DNA from: Hyphomonadaceae bacterium UBA1933
GTDB lineage: Bacteria; Pseudomonadota; Alphaproteobacteria; Caulobacterales; Aquidulcibacteraceae
Assembly (NCBI GenBank): GCA_002337085.1
Contig: DDFH01000003.1
Location: forward strand, 248,001 to 312,000
Reading direction: 5' to 3'
Length of the DNA stretch: 64,000 bases
Each line of letters opens with the position of its first letter. Positions within the stretch are counted from its first letter, which is position 1. A program made the translations under genes and the position numbers. The notes beneath the pieces are model-generated. The model worked only from the letters and a program-made list of their open reading frames with translations. It was not told the origin of the DNA and made no database searches. Below, piece after piece: positions 25,240 to 35,425 of this stretch.

Positions 25240-26598
25240 TCACTTAAAAACACGTAACATTATCCGATTGTTTCGTTTTATTTTTAAAATAACTATTTTG
25301 TTTCTGCGTAACAAATCATCAATAATATTTCTAACCATTACCGCAGAGTTGATTTTTTGCCCTGCAACCTCAAGAATTATGTCACCGGCTTCGAGCGCAT
25401 TTTTTGATTTACTATATGGATCGACCGCAATGACAATCACATTCGCATCCGCGCCATATTTATTTTTTTCTGAATTACTAATGCCGCGCAAAGACATTCC
25501 GCCAGTTTTAATTATGGTATCGAAACCATAATTTTGCGGCGCTTGCAGGGATGGCGGCAGGGTGATTTTTACATTGGCAAAAATTCTTTGCTTGCCGCGC
25601 CAACCATCTAAACGAATGGTTTGCCCAATTGGCGTATCAGATATCATACGTGCAAGTTGCCTTGCGTCATTTATTGGCTTGTTATTAAAGGCAAAATAAC
25701 GGTCGCCATTTCGTAGCCCGCCAATTTTACCAGAACCATTATTATCAACCGCAGTAATAATAACGCCATTGCCTTCGTTCGGGGCGGCATTGCGGGCGCG
25801 AAAGCCCGCATAACCGCGCCTTACATAGCCATATTGAATTATGTCACCGGCAATTCTTTTAACGATATTGGAGGGAATGGCAAAACCAATGCCAATATTA
25901 CCGCCACCTTTGGCTCCGGCAACAATTGCGGTATTAACGCCAATTACCTGACCATTATCGTTAAATAATGGGCCACCAGAATTGCCGGAATTAATTGCGG
26001 CGTCGGTTTGTAAAAAATTATCGAAACGCCCCGATTGCAAATCACGATTACGCCCCGAAATCACCCCAACGGAAAATGAGTTGCCAAGCCCAAATGGTGA
26101 GCCAATTGCAATCGCCCAATCTCCAATTTCAACTGCATCACTATTGGCAATTATTGCCGGCGGGGCAGAATAGGGGGTAGTAAGTTTTAAAACCGCAATA
26201 TCGGTTTCAATATCACGCCCAATCAATGTTGCCTTGCGGATTGTGTTATCATTGAATGAAATTTCAAACTCGCGGCCATTTTCGATAACGTGATTATTGG
26301 TTATAATATAGCCTTGGTTGCCATAAACAAACCCCGACCCAGTCGCAATTGTTGCCTCTTTATTGGCAAATAGTGAGGTATCGCGTGCGCCCGCATTTAA
26401 GGCACGAACCCCAACCACACTGGGTAATAGTTTTTTTGCCAATGGTGCGAAGCTTTTATTTGCTTGCTGGCTATTATTTGCGGGCAAAGATTGTGCCTGT
26501 GCTATTCCCGGAAGCTGTGCGATTCCTGAAGAAATAGAAAGCGCAATAAGAACATTTGCAATAATTTTGGTTTTACTTTGCATAAGAGTGATTGGCAT
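25240..26598 (-). CDS. HtrA/DegP-like periplasmic serine protease
   Basis: This 452-residue protein has a signal peptide ending near IAQAQS (residue 37), a trypsin-like protease domain and at least one PDZ domain in the C-terminal third. The catalytic triad is intact: H103 in ITNNHVIENG, D133 in ETDIAVLKL and S207 in GNSGGPLF. The family handles misfolded envelope proteins. A second in-frame ATG six codons downstream (MQSKTK) is an equally good start; neither has a clear Shine-Dalgarno. It shares direction with the downstream PstS-OmpA gene but is separated from it by 118 bases. Confidence 0.93.
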   Translation of the reverse strand: MPITLMQSKTKIIANVLIALSISSGIAQLPGIAQAQSLPANNSQQANKSFAPLAKKLLPSVVGVRALNAGARDTSLFANKEATIATGSGFVYGNQGYIITNNHVIENGREFEISFNDNTIRKATLIGRDIETDIAVLKLTTPYSAPPAIIANSDAVEIGDWAIAIGSPFGLGNSFSVGVISGRNRDLQSGRFDNFLQTDAAINSGNSGGPLFNDNGQVIGVNTAIVAGAKGGGNIGIGFAIPSNIVKRIAGDIIQYGYVRRGYAGFRARNAAPNEGNGVIITAVDNNGSGKIGGLRNGDRYFAFNNKPINDARQLARMISDTPIGQTIRLDGWRGKQRIFANVKITLPPSLQAPQNYGFDTIIKTGGMSLRGISNSEKNKYGADANVIVIAVDPYSKSKNALEAGDIILEVAGQKINSAVMVRNIIDDLLRRNKIVILKIKRNNRIMLRVFK

Positions 26599-26858
26599 TT
26601 AATGTGTGCAATATTGAAAGAATCTAGTTTGTGGCATCATAACTTATTAATTACTTTGGTCAGGCACTAAATTGCATCTAATCGTGTATATTGCAAATAA
26701 GATTTTATAAAAATTTGCTAAAACATTGAAATCTTGTTGTTTAGCGACTATTTTACACTTCTATTAATAACATGCTTACCAGATTTTTGTATCTGTGTTG
26801 GCATTAAAGGCATAATTGTGTAAAGGTTTACACACGAATAAATAACTTGATTTTTGGT

Positions 26859-28916
26859 ATGATTTGTAAGGTTTCAAAATTTTGGTTTGGCGTCTCTATT
26901 TTGGCATTGTGCCAGACGCCTAATCTTGCCTGTGCGGATGATATCCAAGCCGTAAATAAATTTGTTAAAAATCAAAAGATTGCGGAACAATTTCGTGGCA
27001 ATGTTAAAATTTACGCCATTGCATCATTTGACCCCTTATCACAAAATAATGCGTTAAAAATAATTGATAAAATCAAAGAAGAAATTGATTTTACCCAATT
27101 TAAAGAAATCGATTATTTTATTGACGGTGAAAAAATTGATACCGAAAAGCAGGATTTGAAAAATACGCTTTTGGAAATGCCGTATGAATTTGTTGATCAA
27201 ATTGAGTTACAGGCCGAAACAAAGGCAATCGATGAAACCAAGATAGAGGTTTTGCGAATAAATATTGTAAGCCGCCATATAACAATGTTTTCGGCAAAAA
27301 CGAATAAATTTATTGCGCCTCAAGGTATTGATGCCAACCGTTTTGCAAGTAATTATTACGGTTTTACTAGCCTTAATAAAATTAAAACCGAGTTTTCTGC
27401 TTCCGCGAGTGCGCCAACCATAAGCGCAAGTAATTCAATTAATTTGGGTAGCAGTGGGAATGTTGAAAATCGTGATTCTAACCGCTCGCAATCACAAAGC
27501 TCTTTGTCAAAATTTTCGGCGGTTTATAATGAGAAAATTGGCGATAATGACCTTATAATCGGTGCGAATACCAAAACCTCGGTTTTTTCAAAGGCGTGGA
27601 ATTATATTTCATCTGGTTGGGGCGATAAAAATAATGGTCAGATTGATACGAGCAAGTTTGGAACCAGTAATAATATTTCAAAAAATAGTGAATTAAACGC
27701 CTCTTATTTATTCGGTAGTGAGGATTATAAAGGTCGATTTGCCGTTAATAGTCGATTTGCCAACACAGAAGAACAATATGAAAGCACCGGCAGGGAAGTT
27801 GGTAGTGCTAATTACGATATGTCATTTAGCCATAGTGAATATGTCGAAGTAAAATCAATCGCTGCTTTGGATACTAATTTCGGTTCAAACAAACTATCAT
27901 TGGGCAATGAATATGTGGTTCGCAAAATGAACCGCTCTTCGCTTTATGGCGCTGGTGCGAATTATGATCAGGCATTATTCTTGCAACCTTCTTCAAGCAC
28001 CAATGTTGAAGAACTTATGAGCAATACTTATGCTGAAACCCGCTATCAACTTGCACCAAAACTGTCTTTGAATGCGCGATTTGCGGTTATGTGGGGCAAT
28101 ACGCGAAATAATATTTATAATATTGCCGATAATAACCTTTATTATGTTCCCAATATCAAGATTGAATATGCGAAAGATAGCAATACTGTTTTGCGCGCAA
28201 CCTTTAAAAAAGATTATGGGAATTTTTATTATGGTGGTTATTCATTCCTTGGGAATGTTGATAATGGCTCTTCTTTAAATGCAGAAAAAGTTAATGTTGC
28301 CGAGTTTGAATTTGAAAAGAATTTCCCAAATAAGGTAAAATTATCTTTGGACATTACCAATAAAATCACCCCTAATAAAATTGGTTTAATTCCGGTGTAT
28401 AATGGCGGTGTAATAAGTGCGCAAAAGCTTGCCAATGGCCTTGATGAGACTTTTTCAGGCGTTAGTGCGAAGATAAATTATCCATTCGTAATTGGTGATG
28501 GTGAATATGTTTTATTAAGCCGTTTTGATTACGGCTTGCAAAGTTCAACTGATGTCTTTGACAAGGTTAATGGCGACCGTATCAATAATAACCGCCAACT
28601 AACCGAATTTAACCTTAAACGCAAAGTCGGTAATAGCGGTGTTGATTGGGGCGCATATTATAAATTCTCAAGCGGTAATCGCTATTTCTCTTATGATGAA
28701 TCGGTTGTTGTTCCGCAAAATTCCACAATTGGCATGTTTGTGAATTATAAAATAAGCCGCGATGCCGCCTTAGAAGCCGAATTTTCAACGCCATTATCGG
28801 CAAATAATAACGTAACGCGCACGAAATATAATCTTCAAAACAATAATGTGGATTATATTAATATTCATCCGCTTGATGCGCCATCATTCAGGCTTACTTT
28901 AAAAAGCGCAATTTAA
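26859..28916 (+). CDS. Outer-membrane beta-barrel protein, TonB-receptor-like
   Basis: This 685-residue protein has a signal peptide (to about ACA|DD). A short N-terminal region follows in which DYFIDGEKIDTEK and LLEMPYEFVDQIELQ resemble a reduced TonB-receptor plug. A Ser/Asn-rich linker comes next, and about 450 residues of alternating aromatic beta strands follow. A complete plug and a TonB box are not seen. The last residues, SFRLTLKSAI, end in Ile, not the usual terminal Phe, which is unusual for a BAM substrate. The ATG at 26859 is preferred over a TTG at 26847. I place it as a relative of the OMP barrel family; the ligand is unknown. Confidence 0.72.
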   Translation: MICKVSKFWFGVSILALCQTPNLACADDIQAVNKFVKNQKIAEQFRGNVKIYAIASFDPLSQNNALKIIDKIKEEIDFTQFKEIDYFIDGEKIDTEKQDLKNTLLEMPYEFVDQIELQAETKAIDETKIEVLRINIVSRHITMFSAKTNKFIAPQGIDANRFASNYYGFTSLNKIKTEFSASASAPTISASNSINLGSSGNVENRDSNRSQSQSSLSKFSAVYNEKIGDNDLIIGANTKTSVFSKAWNYISSGWGDKNNGQIDTSKFGTSNNISKNSELNASYLFGSEDYKGRFAVNSRFANTEEQYESTGREVGSANYDMSFSHSEYVEVKSIAALDTNFGSNKLSLGNEYVVRKMNRSSLYGAGANYDQALFLQPSSSTNVEELMSNTYAETRYQLAPKLSLNARFAVMWGNTRNNIYNIADNNLYYVPNIKIEYAKDSNTVLRATFKKDYGNFYYGGYSFLGNVDNGSSLNAEKVNVAEFEFEKNFPNKVKLSLDITNKITPNKIGLIPVYNGGVISAQKLANGLDETFSGVSAKINYPFVIGDGEYVLLSRFDYGLQSSTDVFDKVNGDRINNNRQLTEFNLKRKVGNSGVDWGAYYKFSSGNRYFSYDESVVVPQNSTIGMFVNYKISRDAALEAEFSTPLSANNNVTRTKYNLQNNNVDYINIHPLDAPSFRLTLKSAI

Positions 28917-28932
28917 AAAATATTTAGGCATT

Positions 28933-28962
28933 AAAAAAGCCCCCATTTCTGGGGGCTTTTCT
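28933..28962. terminator. Bidirectional terminator between barrel gene and TonB receptor
   Basis: A 10-bp stem AAAAGCCCCC / GGGGGCTTTT with a 6-base loop has A and T runs on either side, so it can end both convergent genes. Confidence 0.93.
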
Positions 28963-28980
28963 ATATGTTTCATGCTCTTA

Positions 28981-31881
28981 CTAGAATTTGTAGTTAAGCA
29001 ATAGAGTGAATGAACGACCGCGTGGATCTGCAACACGTGGTTCCCAATCAGAGTTCGCACCAGAGTTTGAGTAATAAGCATACGCAAACGGTGGATCAGT
29101 ATTAAGCAAGTTTTTGATACCGCCAGTAATAGAGAAGTTTTTGAACCCTTTGTAAGTAACAGAGGTGTTATAAGTGATATAATCGTCTGTTTTGGTATGG
29201 CCATCAGCCGCAGTAAAGATGCCAGAGGCAACACCTGGGTAAACTTGATCAACATAACCAGAGCGGAATAGTTGTGATACTGAACCACTCCAATTTCCTT
29301 GGGTGTATGTAACATAAAGGTTATGTTTCCATTCGATGCCAAGGTCACCATAAGCAGTCCAAACACCAACTTCACTTGGTCCAAAAGGAACGCCTTCAAG
29401 AACACGTGATTTCTTCTCTAATAGGTAAGTGCCATCCATGCCGTATGACAATTTACCTTTATAGAATGGAACACCGCCACGGAAGCTAACTTCTAGACCT
29501 TCTGTAAGTTGTTCACCGGCGTTTACATAACGTTGGTCAACACGGGCAATATTGCCACTTGCGTCACGTTCAAAGTTGTCAGCAAAAAGATTATAGTTAG
29601 AGAACAATTGATCCAATGTTAGGATTTGGATTGTTCCTGTTCTATCAATATGCCACCAGTCAAAGCTGATAGTGTGGTTTTTGAGTGGTTCCAAAACGAC
29701 ACCAAAGCTATATTGTTTTGCTTCTTCAGGGCCGAGAGACTGCTTACCACCAGTTAGGTAGTTAAACGTAATAGGTTCGCAGCCAGGAATTGTAGTATTT
29801 GATTTATAACCAGTCGAACATTTGGTTGGGTCTGCAAATGTTGTTGCAGTATATGGGCTTTCTGTAATGCCGTTGAACAATTGGTTAAAGGTTGGAACGC
29901 GGAAACCAGTGTTATAAGACGCACGGAACATAACCATATCGATTGGTTTATATTTCAAAGAAATTTTTGGGTTGGTTGTTACGCCAAAACCAGAATATTG
30001 GTCCATACGTCCAGCAAGCGTCAATTCCATATTTTTGATAAGTGGAAGTGCAACTTCGGCATAGATAGCGTTAATGCTACGGCTTACGCCTTGTAGTGCG
30101 TTGGAATCATCAAATGGCGCGTTATAGATAACTGGACGAGCCGCAGCGGCACGTTGGTCACCATTGAAGTGATAGCTTTCTTCGCGAAGCTCGAAGCCCA
30201 ATGCCGCATATGCTTTGCCACCTGGAAGGTCGAACATAGGGCCAGAAACCGAACCATCGAATTGAGTAACCTCATACTTACCGCCATAAAGAACAACGCC
30301 TTCAGCAGATGTGGAGTTAACCGCATCAATTGCCGCCTGTGTTTGTGTCTGACCTGGTTTAAGGAAGAAGTTTACAACACCACTGTTAAGAACGTTAAAC
30401 AAGCCGTTTGCGATTTTGGTGCCACTGGTGTCATATGTATCATAGCTATAAAAGAAGCCTTTACCCAATGTGGATTTAGATTCACTATATGCATATGAAA
30501 CGCCAGTACGGTAGTTCCATTCAGTTTCACCCATAGGGCCATCTAAGCCAACCAACAAACGACCAGTTTTGGTTTCTGTATCAATTGTTCTTAGGCCGCA
30601 AATATCGCAACGCCATCTAACCGCATATGGTTGTCCACGAAGTGATTCTGCAACACCAAAATTGGTTTTCAACAAATCGAAGATTTCATCATAGGTTGCT
30701 TGGGTGATTGAATTGCGTGGGTAAACAAAGTTTGCAGTTGTTGTGTTTGACGACAATTGCATATTTGAGAATTGTTTGGTTGCATCAACTTTCGAAGCGG
30801 TTGCTTCAATAGAAAGTTCATGTTCGCCAAGTTTAAATACCGCACGCGAAATAAAGTTTAGGTTTTTAATAGGTTGTTGTAATACCACTGCACGACCGGA
30901 ATCCCAAGAACACGCGTATTTTGTGGTTCCCGCAGCGTCGCCCCAAAGTGTTGATGCATATGCGTCCATTCCAGCAACAGAATCGCAACCCATACCATTA
31001 AGGGTTAGTGGGTTAATACCACCAGATGCGCGCACTGTTGTTGAGCCAGGGATAAATGGCGCAGTCGAGCTTGAGGTAAAGATTGTACCTGCACGTGGGA
31101 AGATTGTTGCATATGGCGTTCCGCGTGTGTCAACAGACAAACCTTTATCGATTTGGAAGGTGTCAACAAAATCACGTTGGCTTGCTAGCAAAATTTTATT
31201 TTCGCTATATGCCAAAGTACCCATGATGTTGAATTTATTTTCTGCAAGGCTACCATAGCCAGCAGAAAGGCTGGCACGGTAAATATCACCACCACCATCT
31301 TCGGTCTTATCAGCAAAGATTGAAAGATCTAGGCCTTGATAGTTTTTCTTGGTGATGAAGTTGATAACACCGCCGATTGCATCTGTACCATAGATTGCCG
31401 AAGCACCATCTTTAAGTACGTCAACGCGCTCAATCGCTGCCATTGGAATTTGGTTAATGTCAACCGCGCCACCGTTTAGACCGTGGGCTGCAACGCGACG
31501 ACCATTCAATAGAACCAATGTGCCTTGTGTCCCTTGTCCACGAAGGTTGGCGCCAGACATACCATTGTTACCACGAGCCGCACCAGACACAACATCGGCG
31601 TTTGCAGCAAGGTTATCAAGACCGTTACCATTACTTGATAATTGCATGATTAGCTGTTCGGTGTTTACGATACCTTCACGTTCAAGATCTGCTTTTGTAA
31701 CAATCTGAATTGGAAGGGCATTGTCGTATACTTTTCTTTTAATGCTTGAACCGGTAACAATTACCACTTCTTCTTTAGCAGACGTTTTGTCCGCATCTTG
31801 TGCAGCAGCGATTTGCGGCATTGATGCCACAAGAATAGCAAAACTGCTTACTCCCAAAATAGACTTAATATGTTTTTTCAT
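28981..31881 (-). CDS. TonB-dependent outer-membrane receptor (966 aa)
   Basis: This is a large receptor for active import across the outer membrane. The signal peptide (to AAA|QD) precedes a TonB-box-like EEVVIVTGSSI. A plug domain of about 150 residues follows (VLLNGRRVAAHGLNGG, VDVLKDGASAIYGTDAIGGVINFITKK), then a 22-strand barrel that ends correctly in LLLNYKF. Plug features and length match large receptors of alphaproteobacteria that import peptides, glycans or aromatic compounds rather than small siderophores. It shares an upstream element with the receptor at 32239. Confidence 0.95.
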   Translation of the reverse strand: MKKHIKSILGVSSFAILVASMPQIAAAQDADKTSAKEEVVIVTGSSIKRKVYDNALPIQIVTKADLEREGIVNTEQLIMQLSSNGNGLDNLAANADVVSGAARGNNGMSGANLRGQGTQGTLVLLNGRRVAAHGLNGGAVDINQIPMAAIERVDVLKDGASAIYGTDAIGGVINFITKKNYQGLDLSIFADKTEDGGGDIYRASLSAGYGSLAENKFNIMGTLAYSENKILLASQRDFVDTFQIDKGLSVDTRGTPYATIFPRAGTIFTSSSTAPFIPGSTTVRASGGINPLTLNGMGCDSVAGMDAYASTLWGDAAGTTKYACSWDSGRAVVLQQPIKNLNFISRAVFKLGEHELSIEATASKVDATKQFSNMQLSSNTTTANFVYPRNSITQATYDEIFDLLKTNFGVAESLRGQPYAVRWRCDICGLRTIDTETKTGRLLVGLDGPMGETEWNYRTGVSYAYSESKSTLGKGFFYSYDTYDTSGTKIANGLFNVLNSGVVNFFLKPGQTQTQAAIDAVNSTSAEGVVLYGGKYEVTQFDGSVSGPMFDLPGGKAYAALGFELREESYHFNGDQRAAAARPVIYNAPFDDSNALQGVSRSINAIYAEVALPLIKNMELTLAGRMDQYSGFGVTTNPKISLKYKPIDMVMFRASYNTGFRVPTFNQLFNGITESPYTATTFADPTKCSTGYKSNTTIPGCEPITFNYLTGGKQSLGPEEAKQYSFGVVLEPLKNHTISFDWWHIDRTGTIQILTLDQLFSNYNLFADNFERDASGNIARVDQRYVNAGEQLTEGLEVSFRGGVPFYKGKLSYGMDGTYLLEKKSRVLEGVPFGPSEVGVWTAYGDLGIEWKHNLYVTYTQGNWSGSVSQLFRSGYVDQVYPGVASGIFTAADGHTKTDDYITYNTSVTYKGFKNFSITGGIKNLLNTDPPFAYAYYSNSGANSDWEPRVADPRGRSFTLLLNYKF

Positions 31882-31978
31882 TTATTCTCAAACCCCCAAA
31901 AGAACTAGATATAAAAATATCCAAATATTTATGCTCAATAACAAAACTTTTTTAATGAAGTATTTGTTAGAAGCGAAT

Positions 31979-32045
31979 AAGCTGCCATTGCTTTTTTGCA
32001 TAGGCAATAGGCAGATATGAAAAAAACAAAATTATTGTTACATTG
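31979..32045 (-). repeat. Conserved TonB-receptor upstream element, copy 1
   Basis: About 67 bases, including the stretch GCTTTTTTGCATAGGCAATA, match those at 35185-35250 with few changes. In both cases the block lies about 100 bases upstream of a TonB-receptor start in the same orientation, which suggests a shared promoter or regulator site. In this copy the strand opposite the written one reads TGCCTAT twice in tandem. Confidence 0.8.
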
Positions 32046-32185
32046 TTGACATTTTTGGCACAGAAATGGAAATATTATTCTAAGTGAAGGTAATTTTTAG
32101 GAAAATTACCACTGAAGATATGCTTTTTTGTGCTGTGCACAATAAATTCTGCCCTTCAAATTGATTTGCAATGATTAATAAATAG

Positions 32186-32220
32186 GCAAAAAAAGACCGC
32201 CTTTTTGAGGCGGTCTTTTG
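32186..32220 (-). terminator. Terminator of TonB receptor 2
   Basis: An 11-bp stem AAAAGACCGCC / GGCGGTCTTTT, read on the minus strand, is followed by a T run. It lies 19 bases after the stop of 32239-35085. Confidence 0.92.
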
Positions 32221-32238
32221 TTTTAGTTGTTTTATAAA

Positions 32239-35085
32239 TTAATATTTATAAACAAGGCTGAAGCCATAACGTCTACCGATAACATCATAGCTAGAAGGAA
32301 TGGTGTTTGCATCAACCGCTGCTGACCATAACATTGGTGGTTTTTTATCGGTCATGTTCATAACACTTAGAGAGGCACGAACATTGTCGTTAATTTTCCA
32401 ATTGAATGCCACGTCATAATAATTGTACGCAGGAATACGTTTAACAGCCTGTGTAGTAGATGCATTGTCAACCGCACTCATATAACGCCATGCAAGACGA
32501 ACGCTTACTGGCTTCATAGAATAGGTTGCAGACATTGTACCACGCCATTCAGGCATTGGACGACTACCCACGCCAGAGTCAGAGCATGAGCCAGAAACAC
32601 CAAACTTACCAACGCAGTTTACAACTGCCTCAAGCGGGGAAGCTTGCTTAGTAAAGTTTTCCAACCAGCCACCGGAAAGAGCCAAGTCTAAACGGTCGCC
32701 AGGGATGTATTCTGGAAGTTTAAAGCCATAACGCATGGTGAAATCAACGCCAGAAGTTTCAAAATTGGCAACGTTAATATCGACCAATGAAACTTCGGTA
32801 ATTTGTCCGTCGCTTCCGCGTTTAATGCGTTGGCAATAGGTTGAGTTTGCGTCTTTGGTAACGACATAGCAAAGCTTAACCATGTTTTGCGCGGTTAAGC
32901 CACCAATCGCGTCTTCAAGTTTGATGTTCCAATAATCAGCAACCAATGAGAAACCCGGAATGATTTTTGGGGTTAAAACAAAGCCGGCTGTATATGTTGT
33001 ACCAGTTTCAGGTTTCATATTCGGGTCACCGCCAAATGGTGCAAAATATGAAGTTGAAACTTCGGTATATGGTGCAGCGGGTGCGCCAGTTGCGATACAT
33101 AATGCAGCATCTGCACCAGTAGCGGTTGGGTTGCTACAAACATCAATTTTTGATGAAGCAGAGGATCTAGCAACAACCGATGAACCAACAACGCCCCATA
33201 ATTCGCCAATATTTGGCGCGCGGAATACGGTTTGACGCGAGCCACGAATACGGAAATTGTCATCAATCTGCCAGTTCATGCCAAGCTTTGAATTATCATA
33301 CCCACCAGCTTGAGAGTGTTCGGAATGTCGGAATGCACCTTCAAAATCAAGTTTTTTGATGAATGGTAAATCGGCAAGAATAGGTGCGCGAACCTCGGCA
33401 TAGATTTCTGAAAGGTTGAACTTTGCACCAGCATTTTGACGTTTTGTACCGCCAAAATAATCACCGGCAAGGATACGCGGATCCCAATACATATCGCCTT
33501 TTTCATCACGGAATTCATAACCAAGTGACCAGTTTACAGCGCCGCCAGGAAGTTTGAAGAAGTTTTCTGTGTTTCCATAAAGGTTTGCTGATGCAACAAC
33601 TTGATCACGGTTACGTCCGTAATAAAGTGGGTCGCCCATAATCCATGCTGCTGCTTCTTCACTCATGGCTCTTGGGCCAAAAATGTTTGCGGCAACACAA
33701 CCGCCAGAATTATCAACGCATTGTGCAACGCCATTAACAGTTTTTGTTGTTGCCGCTTGTAAAAGTCGTGCCGGCGAGCCTTCACCATAACGAAGAGTGT
33801 CTTCATCTGAATGCCCCATTACAACGCTTGCGTCCCAACGAAGGTTTTCGTTAACTTCTGCTTTTACACCCCATGCGAATTGGGTTGTTATGCGTGTATT
33901 GCGATCGGTTCTTGGGATACCAAAATCAGCGAGTGCTTTTGTCATATTCAAGGTGAAAGCATCGGTTCCCGCCGCAGTATCAGTTAAATTCCGGTTCCAA
34001 GCGTTTGCAAAAACGGCGTTAAGTGCAGGGGTAAGGAATGGGTTATCTTTTCTGATAAGAATATATTGACCCACTGAACCAGACGGGTTTGCGAATGTAT
34101 AGTTTCCAGTGTTTTTAATTCTTGAAACCGTTGCACGACCCCAGAATTTGATTTTATCAGATGCCTGATAATTCACGAAAGCTGCCGCGTTATAGCGCTG
34201 GTTCGGGTTAATGAAAGATTCGTATTGTGACATGCCAGTTGCATAAGTTGGCAGAAGTGCACCAGCATCGCTAAATGCGAAAGTTTTGCTGTTTGCAGCA
34301 CCACCATATGGTGTCATGTTAAATACTGAACCATTGTCTTTACGGCTAAAGTTACCGCCTGCGGTGGTTGTCGTAGTGCTTAGGCCGCCGTCAAGATATT
34401 CAGGATATGCCCATGCGCGATCGGTACGTTCAACGCCTCCACGTTCGGCATAACCAATAAACCCTGTTAAGTTAAGTTTATCGTCAAGGAAGTTTTTGCC
34501 ATAAGTAATGCCAAGGTTTGATGATAAATTGTCTGAGCGCTGTGAAATACCGCCGCTTGTCGTAACTTCAAGGCCTTCAAATTTATCATTAAGGATAAAG
34601 TTGGTAACGCCCGCAACCGCATCCGCACCATAAACCGCAGATGCACCACCAGTTAGCGTTTCAACACGTTTAATCAATGCAGTTGGTATGGTATCAATAT
34701 CAACGGAGTTTCTGAAACCAAATGGTGCGGCACGTGTACCATTTATTAATACCAATGTTCTGTTTTGTCCCATACCACGCATATCAAGCGTTGATGCACC
34801 TTGTGCATCGGTTAAACTTGGTGTGGAAGTCGAACCTATGGAGCCTGAAAATTCATTTTGTTTTTTAAGAAGGTCATCGATGTCGATTACAGCTTCTTCA
34901 ATGAATCTTTCTTTGTCGATAATAGCGACCGGAGATACCGCGCCTTCGATTTTACCTTGTAGTCTTGAACCAGTAACGACCACAACTTCTTCTTTTGTCG
35001 TTTGCGCAGAAGCCACTTGTGGCAATGATGCCATAAGAATTGCGATACCGCTAACGCCTAGTACGTATTTAAAGTGATTTTTCAT
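32239..35085 (-). CDS. TonB-dependent outer-membrane receptor (948 aa)
   Basis: This second large receptor has a signal peptide (MKNHFKYVLGVSGIAILMAS, cut near ASA|QT) and a TonB-box-like EEVVVVTGSRL. Its plug carries LVLINGTRAAPFGFRNSVDIDTIP and VETLTGGASAVYGADAVAGVTNF, and the barrel ends GFSLVYKY. The start at 35085 is chosen because GGGGGG precedes it and the signal peptide aligns with that of the receptor at 31881; the longer frame begins 12 codons upstream. It is a paralog in architecture but not a recent duplicate of the first receptor, and it shares the first receptor's upstream element. Confidence 0.95.
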   Translation of the reverse strand: MKNHFKYVLGVSGIAILMASLPQVASAQTTKEEVVVVTGSRLQGKIEGAVSPVAIIDKERFIEEAVIDIDDLLKKQNEFSGSIGSTSTPSLTDAQGASTLDMRGMGQNRTLVLINGTRAAPFGFRNSVDIDTIPTALIKRVETLTGGASAVYGADAVAGVTNFILNDKFEGLEVTTSGGISQRSDNLSSNLGITYGKNFLDDKLNLTGFIGYAERGGVERTDRAWAYPEYLDGGLSTTTTTAGGNFSRKDNGSVFNMTPYGGAANSKTFAFSDAGALLPTYATGMSQYESFINPNQRYNAAAFVNYQASDKIKFWGRATVSRIKNTGNYTFANPSGSVGQYILIRKDNPFLTPALNAVFANAWNRNLTDTAAGTDAFTLNMTKALADFGIPRTDRNTRITTQFAWGVKAEVNENLRWDASVVMGHSDEDTLRYGEGSPARLLQAATTKTVNGVAQCVDNSGGCVAANIFGPRAMSEEAAAWIMGDPLYYGRNRDQVVASANLYGNTENFFKLPGGAVNWSLGYEFRDEKGDMYWDPRILAGDYFGGTKRQNAGAKFNLSEIYAEVRAPILADLPFIKKLDFEGAFRHSEHSQAGGYDNSKLGMNWQIDDNFRIRGSRQTVFRAPNIGELWGVVGSSVVARSSASSKIDVCSNPTATGADAALCIATGAPAAPYTEVSTSYFAPFGGDPNMKPETGTTYTAGFVLTPKIIPGFSLVADYWNIKLEDAIGGLTAQNMVKLCYVVTKDANSTYCQRIKRGSDGQITEVSLVDINVANFETSGVDFTMRYGFKLPEYIPGDRLDLALSGGWLENFTKQASPLEAVVNCVGKFGVSGSCSDSGVGSRPMPEWRGTMSATYSMKPVSVRLAWRYMSAVDNASTTQAVKRIPAYNYYDVAFNWKINDNVRASLSVMNMTDKKPPMLWSAAVDANTIPSSYDVIGRRYGFSLVYKY

Positions 35086-35425
35086 AATCAATAATTCCCC
35101 CCAGAGAAAAAGACATTTCAAATAATGTCACCATGAGAATCGAATAAGACAAAAATTATTGCAAAATTTTTGTCACTAAATTGCAAGCTGCCACCGCTTT
35201 TTTGCATAGGCAATAGACGAATATGAAAAAAATAAAATTATCGTAATATTACTGTTAATTTTAGATTGCCAATAAACATTTCGTATTATTGGTTATAATA
35301 CAAAAAGAAAGTTACTCTAATTAACTATTTAAAATGGTGATTTAGGTGCTGGGTTATTATTACCAATTTATATGAATCACTTGTTTGCGAATAATATGGA
35401 GCAGGGGTAATACATATTTATATTA
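35086..35425 (-). promoter_or_regulatory. Upstream region of TonB receptor 2
   Basis: This gap holds the second copy of the conserved receptor element (35185-35250) and otherwise AT-rich sequence up to the end of fliE. No gene and no clear terminator of fliE are seen. Confidence 0.55.
35185..35250 (-). repeat. Conserved TonB-receptor upstream element, copy 2
   Basis: Partner of 31979-32045; it contains the same GCTTTTTTGCATAGGCAATA core and the following ATATGAAAAAAA stretch. It lies 100 bases upstream of the receptor start at 35085, the same spacing as for copy 1. Confidence 0.8.

Larger units (their letters stand above)
31882..32238 (-). promoter_or_regulatory. Upstream region of TonB receptor 1
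   Basis: This gap holds, on the minus strand, the promoter side of the receptor ending at 31881. The conserved block 31979-32045 (see the repeat entry) lies 98 bases before the start. A palindrome TTGTGC-TGT-GCACAA sits at 32128-32142 and the terminator of the next receptor at 32186-32220. I find no gene here. Confidence 0.6.

Noticed and set aside
28981..35085. Recent tandem duplication of the two TonB receptors
   Set aside because: Their plug and barrel sequences are only distantly related; only the upstream elements are nearly identical.
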